DNA from: NAT127 sp034717695
GTDB lineage: Bacteria > Pseudomonadota > Gammaproteobacteria > Pseudomonadales > Porticoccaceae
Assembly: GCA_034717695.1 (NCBI GenBank)
Contig: JAYELS010000057.1
Location: forward strand, 1 to 64,000
Direction: 5' to 3'
Length of the DNA: 64,000 nucleotides
The notes under the pieces: generated by a model
Databases searched by the model: none
Seen by the model: only the letters and a program-made list of their open reading frames with translations
What the model was told of the DNA's origin: nothing
Made by a program: the position numbers and the translations under genes
In this document: piece after piece, positions 33,720 to 46,022 of the stretch
How positions within the stretch are numbered: the stretch's first letter is position 1
Layout of the letters: each line of letters starts with the position of its first letter

Positions 33720-34523
33720 TCAGCCCCGCGCGCGGTGCTTGGTGATCAGGTCGTAGGCGGTCTGGATCTCCTGGGAGCGCTCGGTGGCGAGCTGGATCAT
33801 GTCCTCCGGCACCCCCTGGCCCATGAGTTTGTCGGGGTGGTTCTCGCTCATCAGCTTGCGGTAGGCCCTCTTCACCTCGGCATCGCTGGCGGTGGAGGCG
33901 ACCCCCAGGGCCTCGTAGGCAGTGGCAAGCTCCGACGCGCTCCGATTCCCCCCGGGCGCGGCCCCGGCGCCGTAATCCCGGAAGTGGCTCTGGGCGCGAA
34001 TCATGCGGATCAACTGGTCGAACAGCGCGGCGGGCAGGCCGAGGCCGGCGGCGATCTGGCGCAGCAGGGCCTCCTCCGGGGGCGACAGGGCGCCATCGGC
34101 GAGGGCCAGGGCCAGCAGGTAGTTGAGCAGCTGGCGGGACAGGGCCGGGTGCCGCCCGCAGGTGTGGCGGAAGCGCCGCAGCGGTTCCTGGATATCGAAG
34201 TCGGCGCCGGCGCCCTCCTTGAACAGGGCGATGGCCTCCCGGCGGTGGTCGGAATGCAGGCCCATGTGGGCCATCAGCTGCTCGGTGTGGGCGACCTCGA
34301 TCTCGGAGACGCGGCCGTCGCACTTGGCGAGCTTGCCGAGCAGCAGGAAGACGGTGCGGAAGAACTCGGACTCCACGGCCTGGCGGTCGCTGGCGGACAG
34401 GGGCCGGAAGACGTTGCCGAGTCCGCGATCGAAATAGTGTCCGACGATGACGCCGATGATCAGCCCGAGGGGGCCGCCGACCGCAAGGCCGATCAGGCCG
34501 GCGATGATTTTGCCAAACCACAT
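33720..34523 (-). CDS. djlA: Co-chaperone DjlA
   Basis: The 267-residue membrane-anchored DnaJ-like protein has an N-terminal single glycine-rich helix (IIAGLIGLAVGGPLGLIIGVIVGHYF, ~5-30), a TerB-like helical domain (~50-170, including LLGKLAKCDGRVSEIEVAHTEQLM) and a C-terminal J domain (~200-265) with the essential HPD in SENHPDKLMGQG. DjlA stimulates DnaK ATPase at the inner membrane face and affects envelope stress and capsule regulation in E. coli. Domain order and length match the family. A small conserved gene lies just upstream on the same strand. Confidence 0.95.
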   Translation of the reverse strand: MWFGKIIAGLIGLAVGGPLGLIIGVIVGHYFDRGLGNVFRPLSASDRQAVESEFFRTVFLLLGKLAKCDGRVSEIEVAHTEQLMAHMGLHSDHRREAIALFKEGAGADFDIQEPLRRFRHTCGRHPALSRQLLNYLLALALADGALSPPEEALLRQIAAGLGLPAALFDQLIRMIRAQSHFRDYGAGAAPGGNRSASELATAYEALGVASTASDAEVKRAYRKLMSENHPDKLMGQGVPEDMIQLATERSQEIQTAYDLITKHRARG

Positions 34524-34598
34524 GGGGATCTGGACTCCGTGGTATCAGGGGGTGCGCCCGGCGCGGGGCGCTCCGGGGCGGAGAGCGGGATGGAGCAG

Positions 34599-34838
34599 CT
34601 AGCGGATGACGATATCGGGGCTGTAATTGACGGTGCCGTCTTCCTCGATCACCGCGGTCTTGCTGCCATCGGGACTTTTCAGCACCGGGACGGGGGTGGT
34701 GAACAGGGGGCGCCTCACCACCTGTACGGTCCAGCCGAAATTCTGCAACTCCCGCAGGGCGGCGAGCTGGCCGACATTCAGCAGCTTTTCCAGTTCCGCG
34801 GGTACCGGTGGCAGCCCCTTGCGGCGTTCCCTCTTCAT
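34599..34838 (-). CDS. Conserved hypothetical protein, 79 aa
   Basis: The small cytoplasmic protein has a basic start (MKRERRKGLPPVPAELEKLL), a middle helix (GQLAALRELQNFGW) and strand-like segments ending in GTVNYSPDIVIR. I do not recognise a named family, though the pattern looks conserved rather than random. The ATG at 34838 has AGGAG 7 bp upstream; a TTG two codons earlier is less likely. It lies 75 bp before djlA on the same strand and may be cotranscribed with it. It is divergent from the ABC-F gene. Confidence 0.65.
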   Translation of the reverse strand: MKRERRKGLPPVPAELEKLLNVGQLAALRELQNFGWTVQVVRRPLFTTPVPVLKSPDGSKTAVIEEDGTVNYSPDIVIR

Positions 34839-34964
34839 TGCCAACTCCTGTTGTCTGTCGAGGTTTGCAGTTGCCGGGCATTATAGGCACAAATATTGGC
34901 GGGCGCGAAAGCCTCGGCGCCACCGGCGGATTGCGGCTGCCGGGCGGTGCGGCGGTGAATCGGG

Positions 34965-34978
34965 CATAATGCCGCCCC
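34965..34978 (+). promoter_or_regulatory. -10-like element immediately before the ABC-F start
   Basis: CATAAT (34965-34970) ends only 8 bp before the ATG at 34979 and no ribosome-binding site is present. If used, transcription would start at or next to the ATG (leaderless mRNA). No good -35 is seen. Confidence 0.35.
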
Positions 34979-36892
<1,914 letters not shown>

Positions 36893-36948
36893 CCGAACAC
36901 GGCGCCCCGCAGCGGGCGCGGCCGACGCCCGGGTGGCGGGGCCCCGCA

Positions 36949-36979
36949 TTGGCAATTGGCCGGGGATAGGGGCTAGAAT
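36949..36979 (+). promoter_or_regulatory. Predicted maeB promoter
   Basis: -35 TTGGCA (36949-36954) and -10 TAGAAT (36974-36979), 19 bp apart, lie about 50 bp before maeB. Confidence 0.45.
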
Positions 36980-37031
36980 ACCGGACTTTTTATGCCACCG
37001 ATGTAGCCGATAAAGCCAGGAACCCGAGCCC

Positions 37032-39317
<2,286 letters not shown>

Positions 39318-39333
39318 CCGCGGGCCGGGCATG

Positions 39334-39360
39334 AAAAAGGCGGGATTTCCCGCCTTTTTT
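39334..39360. terminator. Bidirectional intrinsic terminator after maeB
   Basis: AAAAAGGCGGGA pairs with TCCCGCCTTTTT around a 2-nt centre and is followed by T. It serves maeB and the convergent YIP1 gene. Confidence 0.92.
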
Positions 39361-39383
39361 ACTTCAGCCCTGTGGGGAGCGGA

Positions 39384-40070
39384 TCATTCGACCGGCTTCT
39401 CGCCGATCCCCTGTTCCATGCCCTTCAGGAATTCACCCATCCGCTTGCCGGCCTCCTCGGGGGGCAGGTTCTGGTAGTCCTCGAACATGGCGCCCATTTC
39501 CTCCGCCTTGCTGGCCAGGTTGCGGGCGGCGTACTCGCTGCTGACATTGGATATCATCAGCAGTACGCCGAGGATGCCGAACACCAGGGTGGCGGTGCGG
39601 CGCTCCCGGCCGTGAACCCTGACGCTGGCCTCGATCATCAGCCAGGAGATCCAGGCGATGCCGACGATGGTGCCGATGTAGGGCACGATGGCCAGCACCG
39701 CCATGACCGGGTAGATGGCGGTGCCCGCGGCGAGGCAGCGGAACGCGGTTTCGTAGGACTCCGTCGAGCCCATCAGCTTCCAGATCACGAACAGGATCGC
39801 CGCGCCGATGAAGGAACCGATCACCGCGCCGATGGGCAGGGCGATGATGGCGGCAAAGCCCCAGGCCAGCAGGCCCCCGGCGCCGCTGGTGAACAGCGAC
39901 AGCACGGCGGAGATAAGCCCCATGGCCACCGCCATCACCACGATGAAGATCAATGGCTCCACCAGCCCGCCGCCCTTGGGCATGGCCTGGAAGTAACCGG
40001 CGGGGTCGGTGATCACCGCCTTGGCGTCGGCAATCACCTTGTTGATATCAAACGGCTTGTTGTCACTCAT
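39384..40070 (-). CDS. YIP1 family membrane protein
   Basis: The 228-residue protein has an N-terminal amphipathic stretch (FDINKVIADAKAVITDPAGYFQAMP) and five hydrophobic segments between ~residues 35 and 185, the arrangement of YIP1-domain proteins. The C-terminal ~45 residues are soluble and charged. The function of bacterial YIP1 proteins is unknown; eukaryotic relatives work in membrane traffic. I chose the ATG at 40070 because AGGGAGAA lies just before it. A gene for a small DNA-binding-like protein lies 65 bp upstream on the same strand. Confidence 0.82.
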   Translation of the reverse strand: MSDNKPFDINKVIADAKAVITDPAGYFQAMPKGGGLVEPLIFIVVMAVAMGLISAVLSLFTSGAGGLLAWGFAAIIALPIGAVIGSFIGAAILFVIWKLMGSTESYETAFRCLAAGTAIYPVMAVLAIVPYIGTIVGIAWISWLMIEASVRVHGRERRTATLVFGILGVLLMISNVSSEYAARNLASKAEEMGAMFEDYQNLPPEEAGKRMGEFLKGMEQGIGEKPVE

Positions 40071-40135
40071 GGTGTTCTCCCTGGTTGAGTGCCCCCCGGT
40101 GGGATCGGGGGCGGTGGTGGACACTGGGGCATGGC

Positions 40136-40390
40136 TCAGGGCGAGGCGGTCTCCGGCTCGCTGGCGAGAATGGTGAGAAAGGCGTCCAGATGGCGCACCG
40201 CCTCCTGGCCGAGGGCGGTGAGGTAGCCGCCGTCCGCTTGGGTGATGAGCCCTTTGTGGTGGAGTCGCGCGGTGGCGGCGATGGCCTCCGGCTCGGCGCC
40301 GTGGTGAACTTTTATGCCCTCGAGGGTGGAGGCGGGATTGAACAGGGAGAGGACGCTAATTTCCTGCTGCAGTTCGGGGGAGAAGGGCAT
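40136..40390 (-). CDS. TIGR02647-type small protein, putative DNA-binding
   Basis: The 84-residue protein has the pattern I recall for TIGR02647: MPFSPELQQEISVLSLFNPASTLEGIKVHH, a second helix with IAATARLHHKGLITQ and DGGYLTALGQEA. The arrangement suggests a winged-helix-like fold (recognition helix then a GGYLT hairpin), so DNA binding is likely but its target is unknown. It has AGGAG before the ATG at 40390. It may be cotranscribed with the YIP1 gene downstream. Length and ends look complete. Confidence 0.8.
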   Translation of the reverse strand: MPFSPELQQEISVLSLFNPASTLEGIKVHHGAEPEAIAATARLHHKGLITQADGGYLTALGQEAVRHLDAFLTILASEPETASP

Positions 40391-40464
40391 GGTGGCTCCT
40401 GGTTGTGATTATCAGCGGCTACTGTAGCCACAATTGCCCGCCCTCGCCATCGGCGGGGCGATCG

Positions 40465-41178
40465 TCAGCCCCTGTCGCCCTGACCGCGGGCCGGGGCGAC
40501 GATGGCGGCCACCCGCTCCGGCTGGCAGTTCAGGTAGGGGGAGGTGCGCAGCCAGTCGCGGTCGGGGTAGTAGGAGAACAGGAACTGGCCGCCCTTGAGG
40601 GAATCCACCACCTTGCCGGCCACCGCCTGGCGCACCGCCGGACAGCCCTGGCTGCGGCCGATGCGGCCGTGGCGCTCGATCCAGGCCGGGTCCACATAGT
40701 CGGCGCCGTGGATGACGATGGCGCGGTCCCGGGCCCTGTCGTTGATGCCGGGTTCCAGCCCGTCCATGCGCAGGGAGTAGCCGTGGCGGCCCACGTAGGC
40801 CTCGGCGGCGCGGAAGAGCCCGATGCTGGACTGGTGGCTGCCCTCCCGGTTGGAAAAGGCGGTGGCGAGGTTGTCGCCGGAATTTTTGCCGTGGGCCACC
40901 AGCTCCTCCAGCACCAGGGCCTTGCGGGCCAGGTCGAAGATCCACAGGCGCGGCTCGGAGGAGGGCAGGGAAAAGTCGATCACCGCGAGGCGCGGCGCGG
41001 CGGGCAGGCCGGCGCCGACGGCGCAGTCCATGGCGGCGAGGGCCTTGGCGAGCACCGCCCTGTCGAGGTTGGGCGCCGCGCGGGCGAGGGTGTCGGCGAG
41101 CCGGGTGTCCGCCTGGGCGGGCATCAGGCTGGCCCAGGCGAGGCCGAGGACGGCGAGAAGGTGTCGGCACTGGATCAT
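40465..41178 (-). CDS. Murein L,D-transpeptidase catalytic domain protein (YkuD_2 type)
   Basis: The 237-residue exported protein has a signal peptide (LLAVLGLAWASLMPAQA) and a YkuD_2-like domain. The catalytic centre is visible as AIVIHGADYV (His) and GRIGRSQGCPAVRQ (Cys nucleophile). The NSGDNLATAFSNREGSHQSSIGLF segment is typical of this subfamily. These enzymes form or exchange cross-links with L,D-bonds in peptidoglycan, or attach proteins to it; the precise reaction is not known for most. It is divergent from a second, larger L,D-transpeptidase gene with 161 bp between the starts. Confidence 0.88.
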   Translation of the reverse strand: MIQCRHLLAVLGLAWASLMPAQADTRLADTLARAAPNLDRAVLAKALAAMDCAVGAGLPAAPRLAVIDFSLPSSEPRLWIFDLARKALVLEELVAHGKNSGDNLATAFSNREGSHQSSIGLFRAAEAYVGRHGYSLRMDGLEPGINDRARDRAIVIHGADYVDPAWIERHGRIGRSQGCPAVRQAVAGKVVDSLKGGQFLFSYYPDRDWLRTSPYLNCQPERVAAIVAPARGQGDRG

Positions 41179-41339
41179 CGGGTAGGTTTCCCTCCGGTCA
41201 GTCGATCCACCGACCGGCGGGGGAGCCGGCCACTGGGGCGGGTGGGGCGTTAATGGTAGAGTCTGCCCGGTACCCGCCTAAAGGCAATAGACACAAGCTT
41301 GCCAGGGATTCTAGCAGGCAAAGGATTGGAGAGACACCG

Positions 41340-42983
41340 TTGTATCGAATCGCCGCCCGCGTCACCCTCTGCCTGCTGCTGATATCCGCGTCCTCCCTCG
41401 GGGGGCCGTCCGCCCTGGCGGCGCCGGCGGCGGATGGCCTCGTCGCGGGCTTGCGCCGTGCCATCCAGTCCCCGCCCCCCGGCTGTACCGTCGCCGCCCT
41501 GGATACCCTGCACCCGCTTGCGCCGCTGCTCGACGGGCTCTACGCCCCCGGTGGCCATCAACCCCTGTGGCGTGATCCGGCCCGCTACGAGGCCCTGATC
41601 CGCGCCCTCGACGGTTTGGTAGCGGATGGTCTGGACCCCGCCCGCTACGGCGCTGTGGCATTGCGGGGGCTGCGCAACCCCACGGCCGCGGAGGACATCC
41701 CATGCCGCGAGCTGCTGGCCTCCAGCGCCTATCTCGCCGCCATCCATCACTTGAATCACGGTGTGCTCGACCGGGCGCGGCTCGAACCCCTGTGGGTGGA
41801 TCCGAGGGCCGACGTATCCCCCCTGTATCCAGCCCCCGCCGATGCCCTCGACGTGCTGGCCAGGGAGGGGCTCGCCGATCCCGAGGCCGCCCTCCACCGG
41901 GCGCGGCCGGCGCTGCTCCTGTACCACCGGCTGCGGGAGGCCAACGGCGCCTGGCGGGCGCGGTTCAATCTCGCCACCTGGCCGTGGGTGCCCGAGGGCC
42001 CGCTGCTCAAGCCCGGCATGAGTGATGCCAGGGTGCCGCAGCTGCGGGAGCGACTGGCCTCCGTGGACCTGGCCATGGCCACGCCCCCGTCCCCCGACGC
42101 CGAGCACTACGGCGACGATCTGGTGGCGGCGGTGAGGGCCTTTCAGGCCCGCCACGGCCTCAAGGTGGACGGCGTGGTGGGGGGCGAAACCCTGGGGGCG
42201 CTGAACACCCCGAGGGCGTTCCGCCAGGACCAGATCCGCGTCAATCTGGAGCGCCTGCGCTGGCTGTGGCGGGGCATGGCCCCGCGCATGGTGCTGGTGG
42301 ACATCGCCGGCGCCCGCATCAGTCACTACCGGGACGGCGAGCCCGACTGGCAGGCGCGGGTGCAGGTGGGCACCCGGGCGCGGCCGACGCCGAGCCTCAG
42401 GTCGCGGATCACCCACCTCACCTTCAATCCCACCTGGACGGTGCCCCCCACCATCTACCGCAACGACAAGCTGCCGGAGATCCGCCGCGACCTCGGCTAT
42501 CTGGCCAAGAACCGCATCCGGGTGCTGGATCGGGACGGGCGGGAGCTCGACCCCCGCGCCATCGACTGGCACAACCCCGGGGCCATCCGCCTGCGCCAGG
42601 ACGCCGGTCCGACCAGCGCCCTGGGGCTGGTGGCGATCCGCTTCCCCAACCCCTTCGCGGTGTACCTCCACGACACCCCCAACCAGCAGCTGTTCGCCAG
42701 CCACCAGCGCACCTTCAGCTCCGGCTGCGTGCGGGTGGAGGGCGCCATGGGCCTCGCCGATCTGCTGCTGGCCGGCGCCGGGGACGAGGTTCTCGGCCGC
42801 GTCGAGGCCATCAAGGCCAGCGGCCGCACCCGCAACGTCGATCTGCCGGCCCCGGTGCCCCTGGTGATGGATTACTGGACGGTGGCGGTGGACGATGACG
42901 GCGCCCTGGCCTTTCGCCCGGATATCTACCACCGCGATCCGGCGCTGATCGCCGCCCTCCGCGGCGCGGAACAAAGCCCCTGA
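41340..42983 (+). CDS. L,D-transpeptidase, YcbB/LdtD-like
   Basis: The ~547-residue periplasmic enzyme has a signal peptide (TLCLLLISASSLGGPSALA), a scaffold domain, a peptidoglycan-binding motif (LVAAVRAFQARHGLKVDGVVGGETLGALN, shown by its GLKVDG core, near residue 270) and a C-terminal YkuD domain. Its catalytic HDTPNQQLF (His) and FSSGCVRVEGA (Cys nucleophile) lie near residues 445-470. YcbB-type enzymes make 3-3 cross-links and allow growth when penicillin-binding proteins are blocked. I chose the TTG at 41340 because GGAGAG precedes it closely and it gives a proper signal peptide; an upstream ATG at 41253 lacks a ribosome site. Confidence 0.9.
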   Translation: MYRIAARVTLCLLLISASSLGGPSALAAPAADGLVAGLRRAIQSPPPGCTVAALDTLHPLAPLLDGLYAPGGHQPLWRDPARYEALIRALDGLVADGLDPARYGAVALRGLRNPTAAEDIPCRELLASSAYLAAIHHLNHGVLDRARLEPLWVDPRADVSPLYPAPADALDVLAREGLADPEAALHRARPALLLYHRLREANGAWRARFNLATWPWVPEGPLLKPGMSDARVPQLRERLASVDLAMATPPSPDAEHYGDDLVAAVRAFQARHGLKVDGVVGGETLGALNTPRAFRQDQIRVNLERLRWLWRGMAPRMVLVDIAGARISHYRDGEPDWQARVQVGTRARPTPSLRSRITHLTFNPTWTVPPTIYRNDKLPEIRRDLGYLAKNRIRVLDRDGRELDPRAIDWHNPGAIRLRQDAGPTSALGLVAIRFPNPFAVYLHDTPNQQLFASHQRTFSSGCVRVEGAMGLADLLLAGAGDEVLGRVEAIKASGRTRNVDLPAPVPLVMDYWTVAVDDDGALAFRPDIYHRDPALIAALRGAEQSP

Positions 42984-43103
42984 GGGGGAGTCACGGAACA
43001 GGTGGCCGCACCGTCGACACTTGATCTGGATCGGTGCGCATCGGTGCGGTTGGGCTACGCTCAATACTCAGTGATCAATGTTCCCAGCCTGTGGAGGCCA
43101 ATG

Positions 43104-43535
43104 ATGAAGATAAGGGTTGCAGTCTGCGATTCCAGCCGGATGCGGTATTTTGCCGTGGACCCCGACAGCGGGGCTCTCCGGGAAATCGATGATCGTGTCC
43201 ACGAGGCGTCCCGCCAGCGGGTGCGGGATCTCGCCAGTGACCGCCCGGGCCGCGACCGGGGTCGCGACGGCGGCGGCCACGGCCTCGGCGATGACCGCGA
43301 TATCCACAAGCACGAGGTGGCGCTGTTCGCCCGGGAGGTGGCCGAGGTGCTGAACCAGGACACCCTGGCGGGTCGGATCATCCGGCTCTACATCCTCTCG
43401 CCCCCGGAGTTCCTCGGCCTGTTGCGCAAGGAGCTGCACCCCGCCACCACCGCCCTGGTGGAAGGGGACAAGGCGGTCAATGTGGTGGCGGAGTCCGTCG
43501 ACAAGATTCGCCTCCAGCTGCCGGACCGGCTCTGA
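43104..43535 (+). CDS. Host attachment protein-like (baeRF-type) small protein
   Basis: The 143-residue protein resembles those annotated as host attachment protein: an N-terminal strand (KIRVAVCDSSRMRYFAVD), a Gly/Asp/Arg-rich middle (RDRGRDGGGHGLGDDRD) and a C-terminal ARIIRLYILSPPEFLGLLRKEL segment. The fold is thought to relate to release-factor (eRF1) domain proteins, so the attachment name inherited from plant-associated bacteria may mislead. I chose the second ATG (43104), six bases after GGAGG. It lies 121 bp after the L,D-transpeptidase gene and ends at a strong terminator. The role is not known. Confidence 0.7.
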   Translation: MKIRVAVCDSSRMRYFAVDPDSGALREIDDRVHEASRQRVRDLASDRPGRDRGRDGGGHGLGDDRDIHKHEVALFAREVAEVLNQDTLAGRIIRLYILSPPEFLGLLRKELHPATTALVEGDKAVNVVAESVDKIRLQLPDRL

Positions 43536-43543
43536 CCACCCCT

Positions 43544-43567
43544 GCCCCGGCGCCTTCGCGCCGGGGC
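43544..43567 (+). terminator. Hairpin terminator
   Basis: GCCCCGGCGC and GCGCCGGGGC form a perfect 10-bp stem with a CTTC loop, followed by TTTA. Confidence 0.75.
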
Positions 43568-43637
43568 TTTACATTCCCCCGCCAGTCGGCGCTAAATATC
43601 AAACACCTGTATTAAAAATATAACGCCGGAGCAATCC

Positions 43638-44363
43638 ATGTACCGCCTCACCGCCTTCCTGAAGCGCGCCGATGGTCTCGGCCGCGATGCCTTTCTCGAC
43701 CATCTCCTGGACATCTGGGCGCCGGCCGTCGCCGCCGGCCAACGCAACCTCCGGAAGCTGTTGATCAACCTGCCCCTCGATTTGTCCGGCACTGCCCTGG
43801 CGGATGTATTCCCGCCCCGCTTCGACGCCCTGGTGGAGCTCCATTACCGGGATCTGGACAGCGCACTCCAGGACATCGCGCGCCTCGCCCAGGCCCCCGG
43901 GGAGACCCGCCTCGACAACTGGGTGGATCAGGCCGGCAGCGCCGTGTTTCTCGGCGAAGTGCGGCCCAAGAAGCCGGACCCCTGGGGCGACACTGGAGTG
44001 CGCATGTCGGTGGCGGGCCATGTGGTGGACGGCATGGCGGTGGAGGACGCCCAGCGCTACTGGAACGATGTCCATCCGCTGGTGGCCCAGCGGGCGCCGG
44101 AAACCTGGAACCGCCTCACCCTCTACACCCAGGTCCACGGCCGGGACATCGGCGCCCGGGGCCTCGCCGCCTGGCTTGGCCCCTACCGGCCCTTTCCCAT
44201 GTGCGCCGACATGGGGGCGGTCAGCATCGACGAACTGCTCGCCGCCTATGGCAACGATCAATACATGGCCATCGTGCGCCCCGACGAGCAGAAGTTCAGC
44301 AAGCCCGAGGAAATGCTCACCTTCATCACCGATCGCAAGGTCGCCGTGCTCGACCAGGGCTGA
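43638..44363 (+). CDS. EthD domain protein A (tandem ferredoxin-like fold)
   Basis: The 241-residue protein is built of two dimeric alpha/beta-barrel-like halves. The first starts MYRLTAFLKRADGLGRDAFLDHLLDIWAP. The second (~residues 125-235) contains DAQRYWNDVHPLVAQRAPETW, the EthD-type W.xHxP signature. EthD-like proteins occur with P450s and aromatic or ether degradation genes, usually with unknown roles. GGAGCAATCC lies before the ATG at 43638. A paralogue is encoded convergently with its stop 4 bp away. Pairing of the two products into one oligomer is possible but inferred. Confidence 0.8.
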   Translation: MYRLTAFLKRADGLGRDAFLDHLLDIWAPAVAAGQRNLRKLLINLPLDLSGTALADVFPPRFDALVELHYRDLDSALQDIARLAQAPGETRLDNWVDQAGSAVFLGEVRPKKPDPWGDTGVRMSVAGHVVDGMAVEDAQRYWNDVHPLVAQRAPETWNRLTLYTQVHGRDIGARGLAAWLGPYRPFPMCADMGAVSIDELLAAYGNDQYMAIVRPDEQKFSKPEEMLTFITDRKVAVLDQG

Positions 44364-44366
44364 GGG

Positions 44367-45095
44367 TCAGGGCCCGGCGTCGAACACCGGCACCTCGTCG
44401 GTGAGGAAGTGGATCAGGTCGTCGCGGATCACGAAGCGGGCCTCGTCCTCGGCGAGGGTGGCCATGGCCTGCTGGTCGCCAAAGAGGTCGAGGGCGATAT
44501 CCAGGGACCTGAACCAGATTTCCGGGCCGCCATCGAAGTCGTAACGGGGGTCCGGGTGGTGATGGTCGAGCAGCACGTGGTTCTGGATGTAGCGCACCGT
44601 GCGGCCGCGATTGATCGCCTCGCTGTCCCCGTAGGGGGCGTGGACGTCCTGGTAGTACTGCAACGCCGCGAGGCGCGACAGGTGCGGCAGGCGCTTGAAG
44701 AAGGCAAAGGCCTTCACCGGCAAGGGGGATCTGTCCCTGTTGTGAATCCACACCTCGTCCACCAGCAGGTTGAGGGTTTCGCCGACAACGCCGGGATGGC
44801 CGGACAGCAGCCGTTGGTAGTCGCTGGCGGCGAGGATTTTTTCGGCGGCGACCCGGCTGTCGATGTAGTAGCAGCCGACACCGGCCCAGCGGGCATTCTC
44901 GATACCCTCCTCCTCGATACCTTCCTCGTGGCGGATCTCGAGGTCGAGGGCGTGGTGGTGGACCGCCTTGCGCAGGTGGGCGGCGACCGCCGGAATGGCC
45001 TTGAAGGCCGGGAAGAACACCGTCGCCAGGTGCTCCCGAAAGCGTTCCGGGGCGACCCCGGCGGGGGTTTTGAACAGGGTCATCAGTTTGATCAC
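44367..45095 (-). CDS. EthD domain protein B (paralogue of protein A)
   Basis: The 242-residue protein has the same two-half layout as its convergent neighbour. The first half starts MIKLMTLFKTPAGVAPERFREHLATVFFPAF. The second has FAFFKRLPHLSRLAALQYYQDVHAPYGDS, a degenerate EthD signature where H-x-P becomes HAPYG. It is shadowed by no better frame and its composition is normal. It is divergent from an SDR gene, 75 bp between starts, so the two may share a control region. Likely a small-molecule-binding or ring-processing accessory protein; the substrate is unknown. Confidence 0.78.
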   Translation of the reverse strand: MIKLMTLFKTPAGVAPERFREHLATVFFPAFKAIPAVAAHLRKAVHHHALDLEIRHEEGIEEEGIENARWAGVGCYYIDSRVAAEKILAASDYQRLLSGHPGVVGETLNLLVDEVWIHNRDRSPLPVKAFAFFKRLPHLSRLAALQYYQDVHAPYGDSEAINRGRTVRYIQNHVLLDHHHPDPRYDFDGGPEIWFRSLDIALDLFGDQQAMATLAEDEARFVIRDDLIHFLTDEVPVFDAGP

Positions 45096-45170
45096 GGGGG
45101 CCTCCGTTATTGTTGGTCTGGGCGCCCCGTCACTTTAGCGTAATTCCATAACCATCAGAGGACAGAGAGC

Positions 45171-46004
45171 ATGAAACGACTGGCAGGCAAGGTGGCGATC
45201 GTATCCGGCGCGCGGGAAGTGGACGCCATCGGCGGCGCCACGGCATTGCGCCTCGGCGCGGAGGGGGCCCGGGTGGCGGTGGCGGACTGGGATCTCGCCG
45301 GCGCGGAGCGGGTCGCCCGGGCGGTGGTCGACGCCGGTGGCGAGGCCATGGCGGTGCGGCTCGACCTCGGCGACATCGCCAGTATCCAGGCGCTGTTCGA
45401 CGGGGTGGTGGCGCGCTTTGGCCGCGTCGACATCCTCCACAACAACGCCGCCGACACCCGCGTCGAGCAGATGGCGGGGGACATGGCCATCGAGCACATG
45501 GACCCGGACCTGTGGGATCGGGCGTTCCACATCAACACCCGGGGTACCATGCTGATGATCAAGGCGGCGTTGCCCATTTTCTTCAAGGGGGGCGGCGGGG
45601 CGATCATCAACACCAGCTCCGGGGCGGCGCTGCGAGGGGATTTCTACGGCCCCGCCTACGCGGCCTCCAAGGCGGCGATCAACTGCCTCGGGCTCTATGT
45701 GGCCACCCAGTACGGCGCCCGCAATATCCGCTGCAACACCGTATCGCCGGGGCTGATCCTGACCCCCAATGCCAGGGGCAACAATTCCACCGAGCAGCTC
45801 GACCGCATCCAGTCCCACGCGCTCTTGCCCTACCTCGGGGAGCCCCGGGACATCGCCGCCGCGGTGGCCTACCTCGCCTCGGACGATGCCCGCAACGTCA
45901 ATGGCCAGGTGATCGTGGTGGACGGCGGCTATATCTCCCACATGCCCCACGTGGCGGACAACCGCGACAACTTTGCCGCGAGCCCCGCCGGGCGCTCGGT
46001 GTAG
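45171..46004 (+). CDS. Short-chain dehydrogenase/reductase with altered nucleotide-binding motif
   Basis: The 277-residue classical SDR has VAVADWDLAGAERVARAV, the NNAA motif (ILHNNAAD near residue 92), the serine of INTSSGAALRG near 146 and the catalytic YAASK near residue 161, so the active site is intact. The glycine motif is unusual: SGAREVDAIGGATA has two to three extra residues and an Ala where the second Gly of TGxxxGxG should be. The C-terminal VNGQVIVVDGGY is typical. Substrate unknown; the divergent EthD gene suggests secondary-alcohol oxidation in a catabolic route. GAGGACAGAGAGC precedes the ATG. Confidence 0.85.
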   Translation: MKRLAGKVAIVSGAREVDAIGGATALRLGAEGARVAVADWDLAGAERVARAVVDAGGEAMAVRLDLGDIASIQALFDGVVARFGRVDILHNNAADTRVEQMAGDMAIEHMDPDLWDRAFHINTRGTMLMIKAALPIFFKGGGGAIINTSSGAALRGDFYGPAYAASKAAINCLGLYVATQYGARNIRCNTVSPGLILTPNARGNNSTEQLDRIQSHALLPYLGEPRDIAAAVAYLASDDARNVNGQVIVVDGGYISHMPHVADNRDNFAASPAGRSV

Positions 46005-46022
46005 GGGGCCCAAGGGGGGCGG

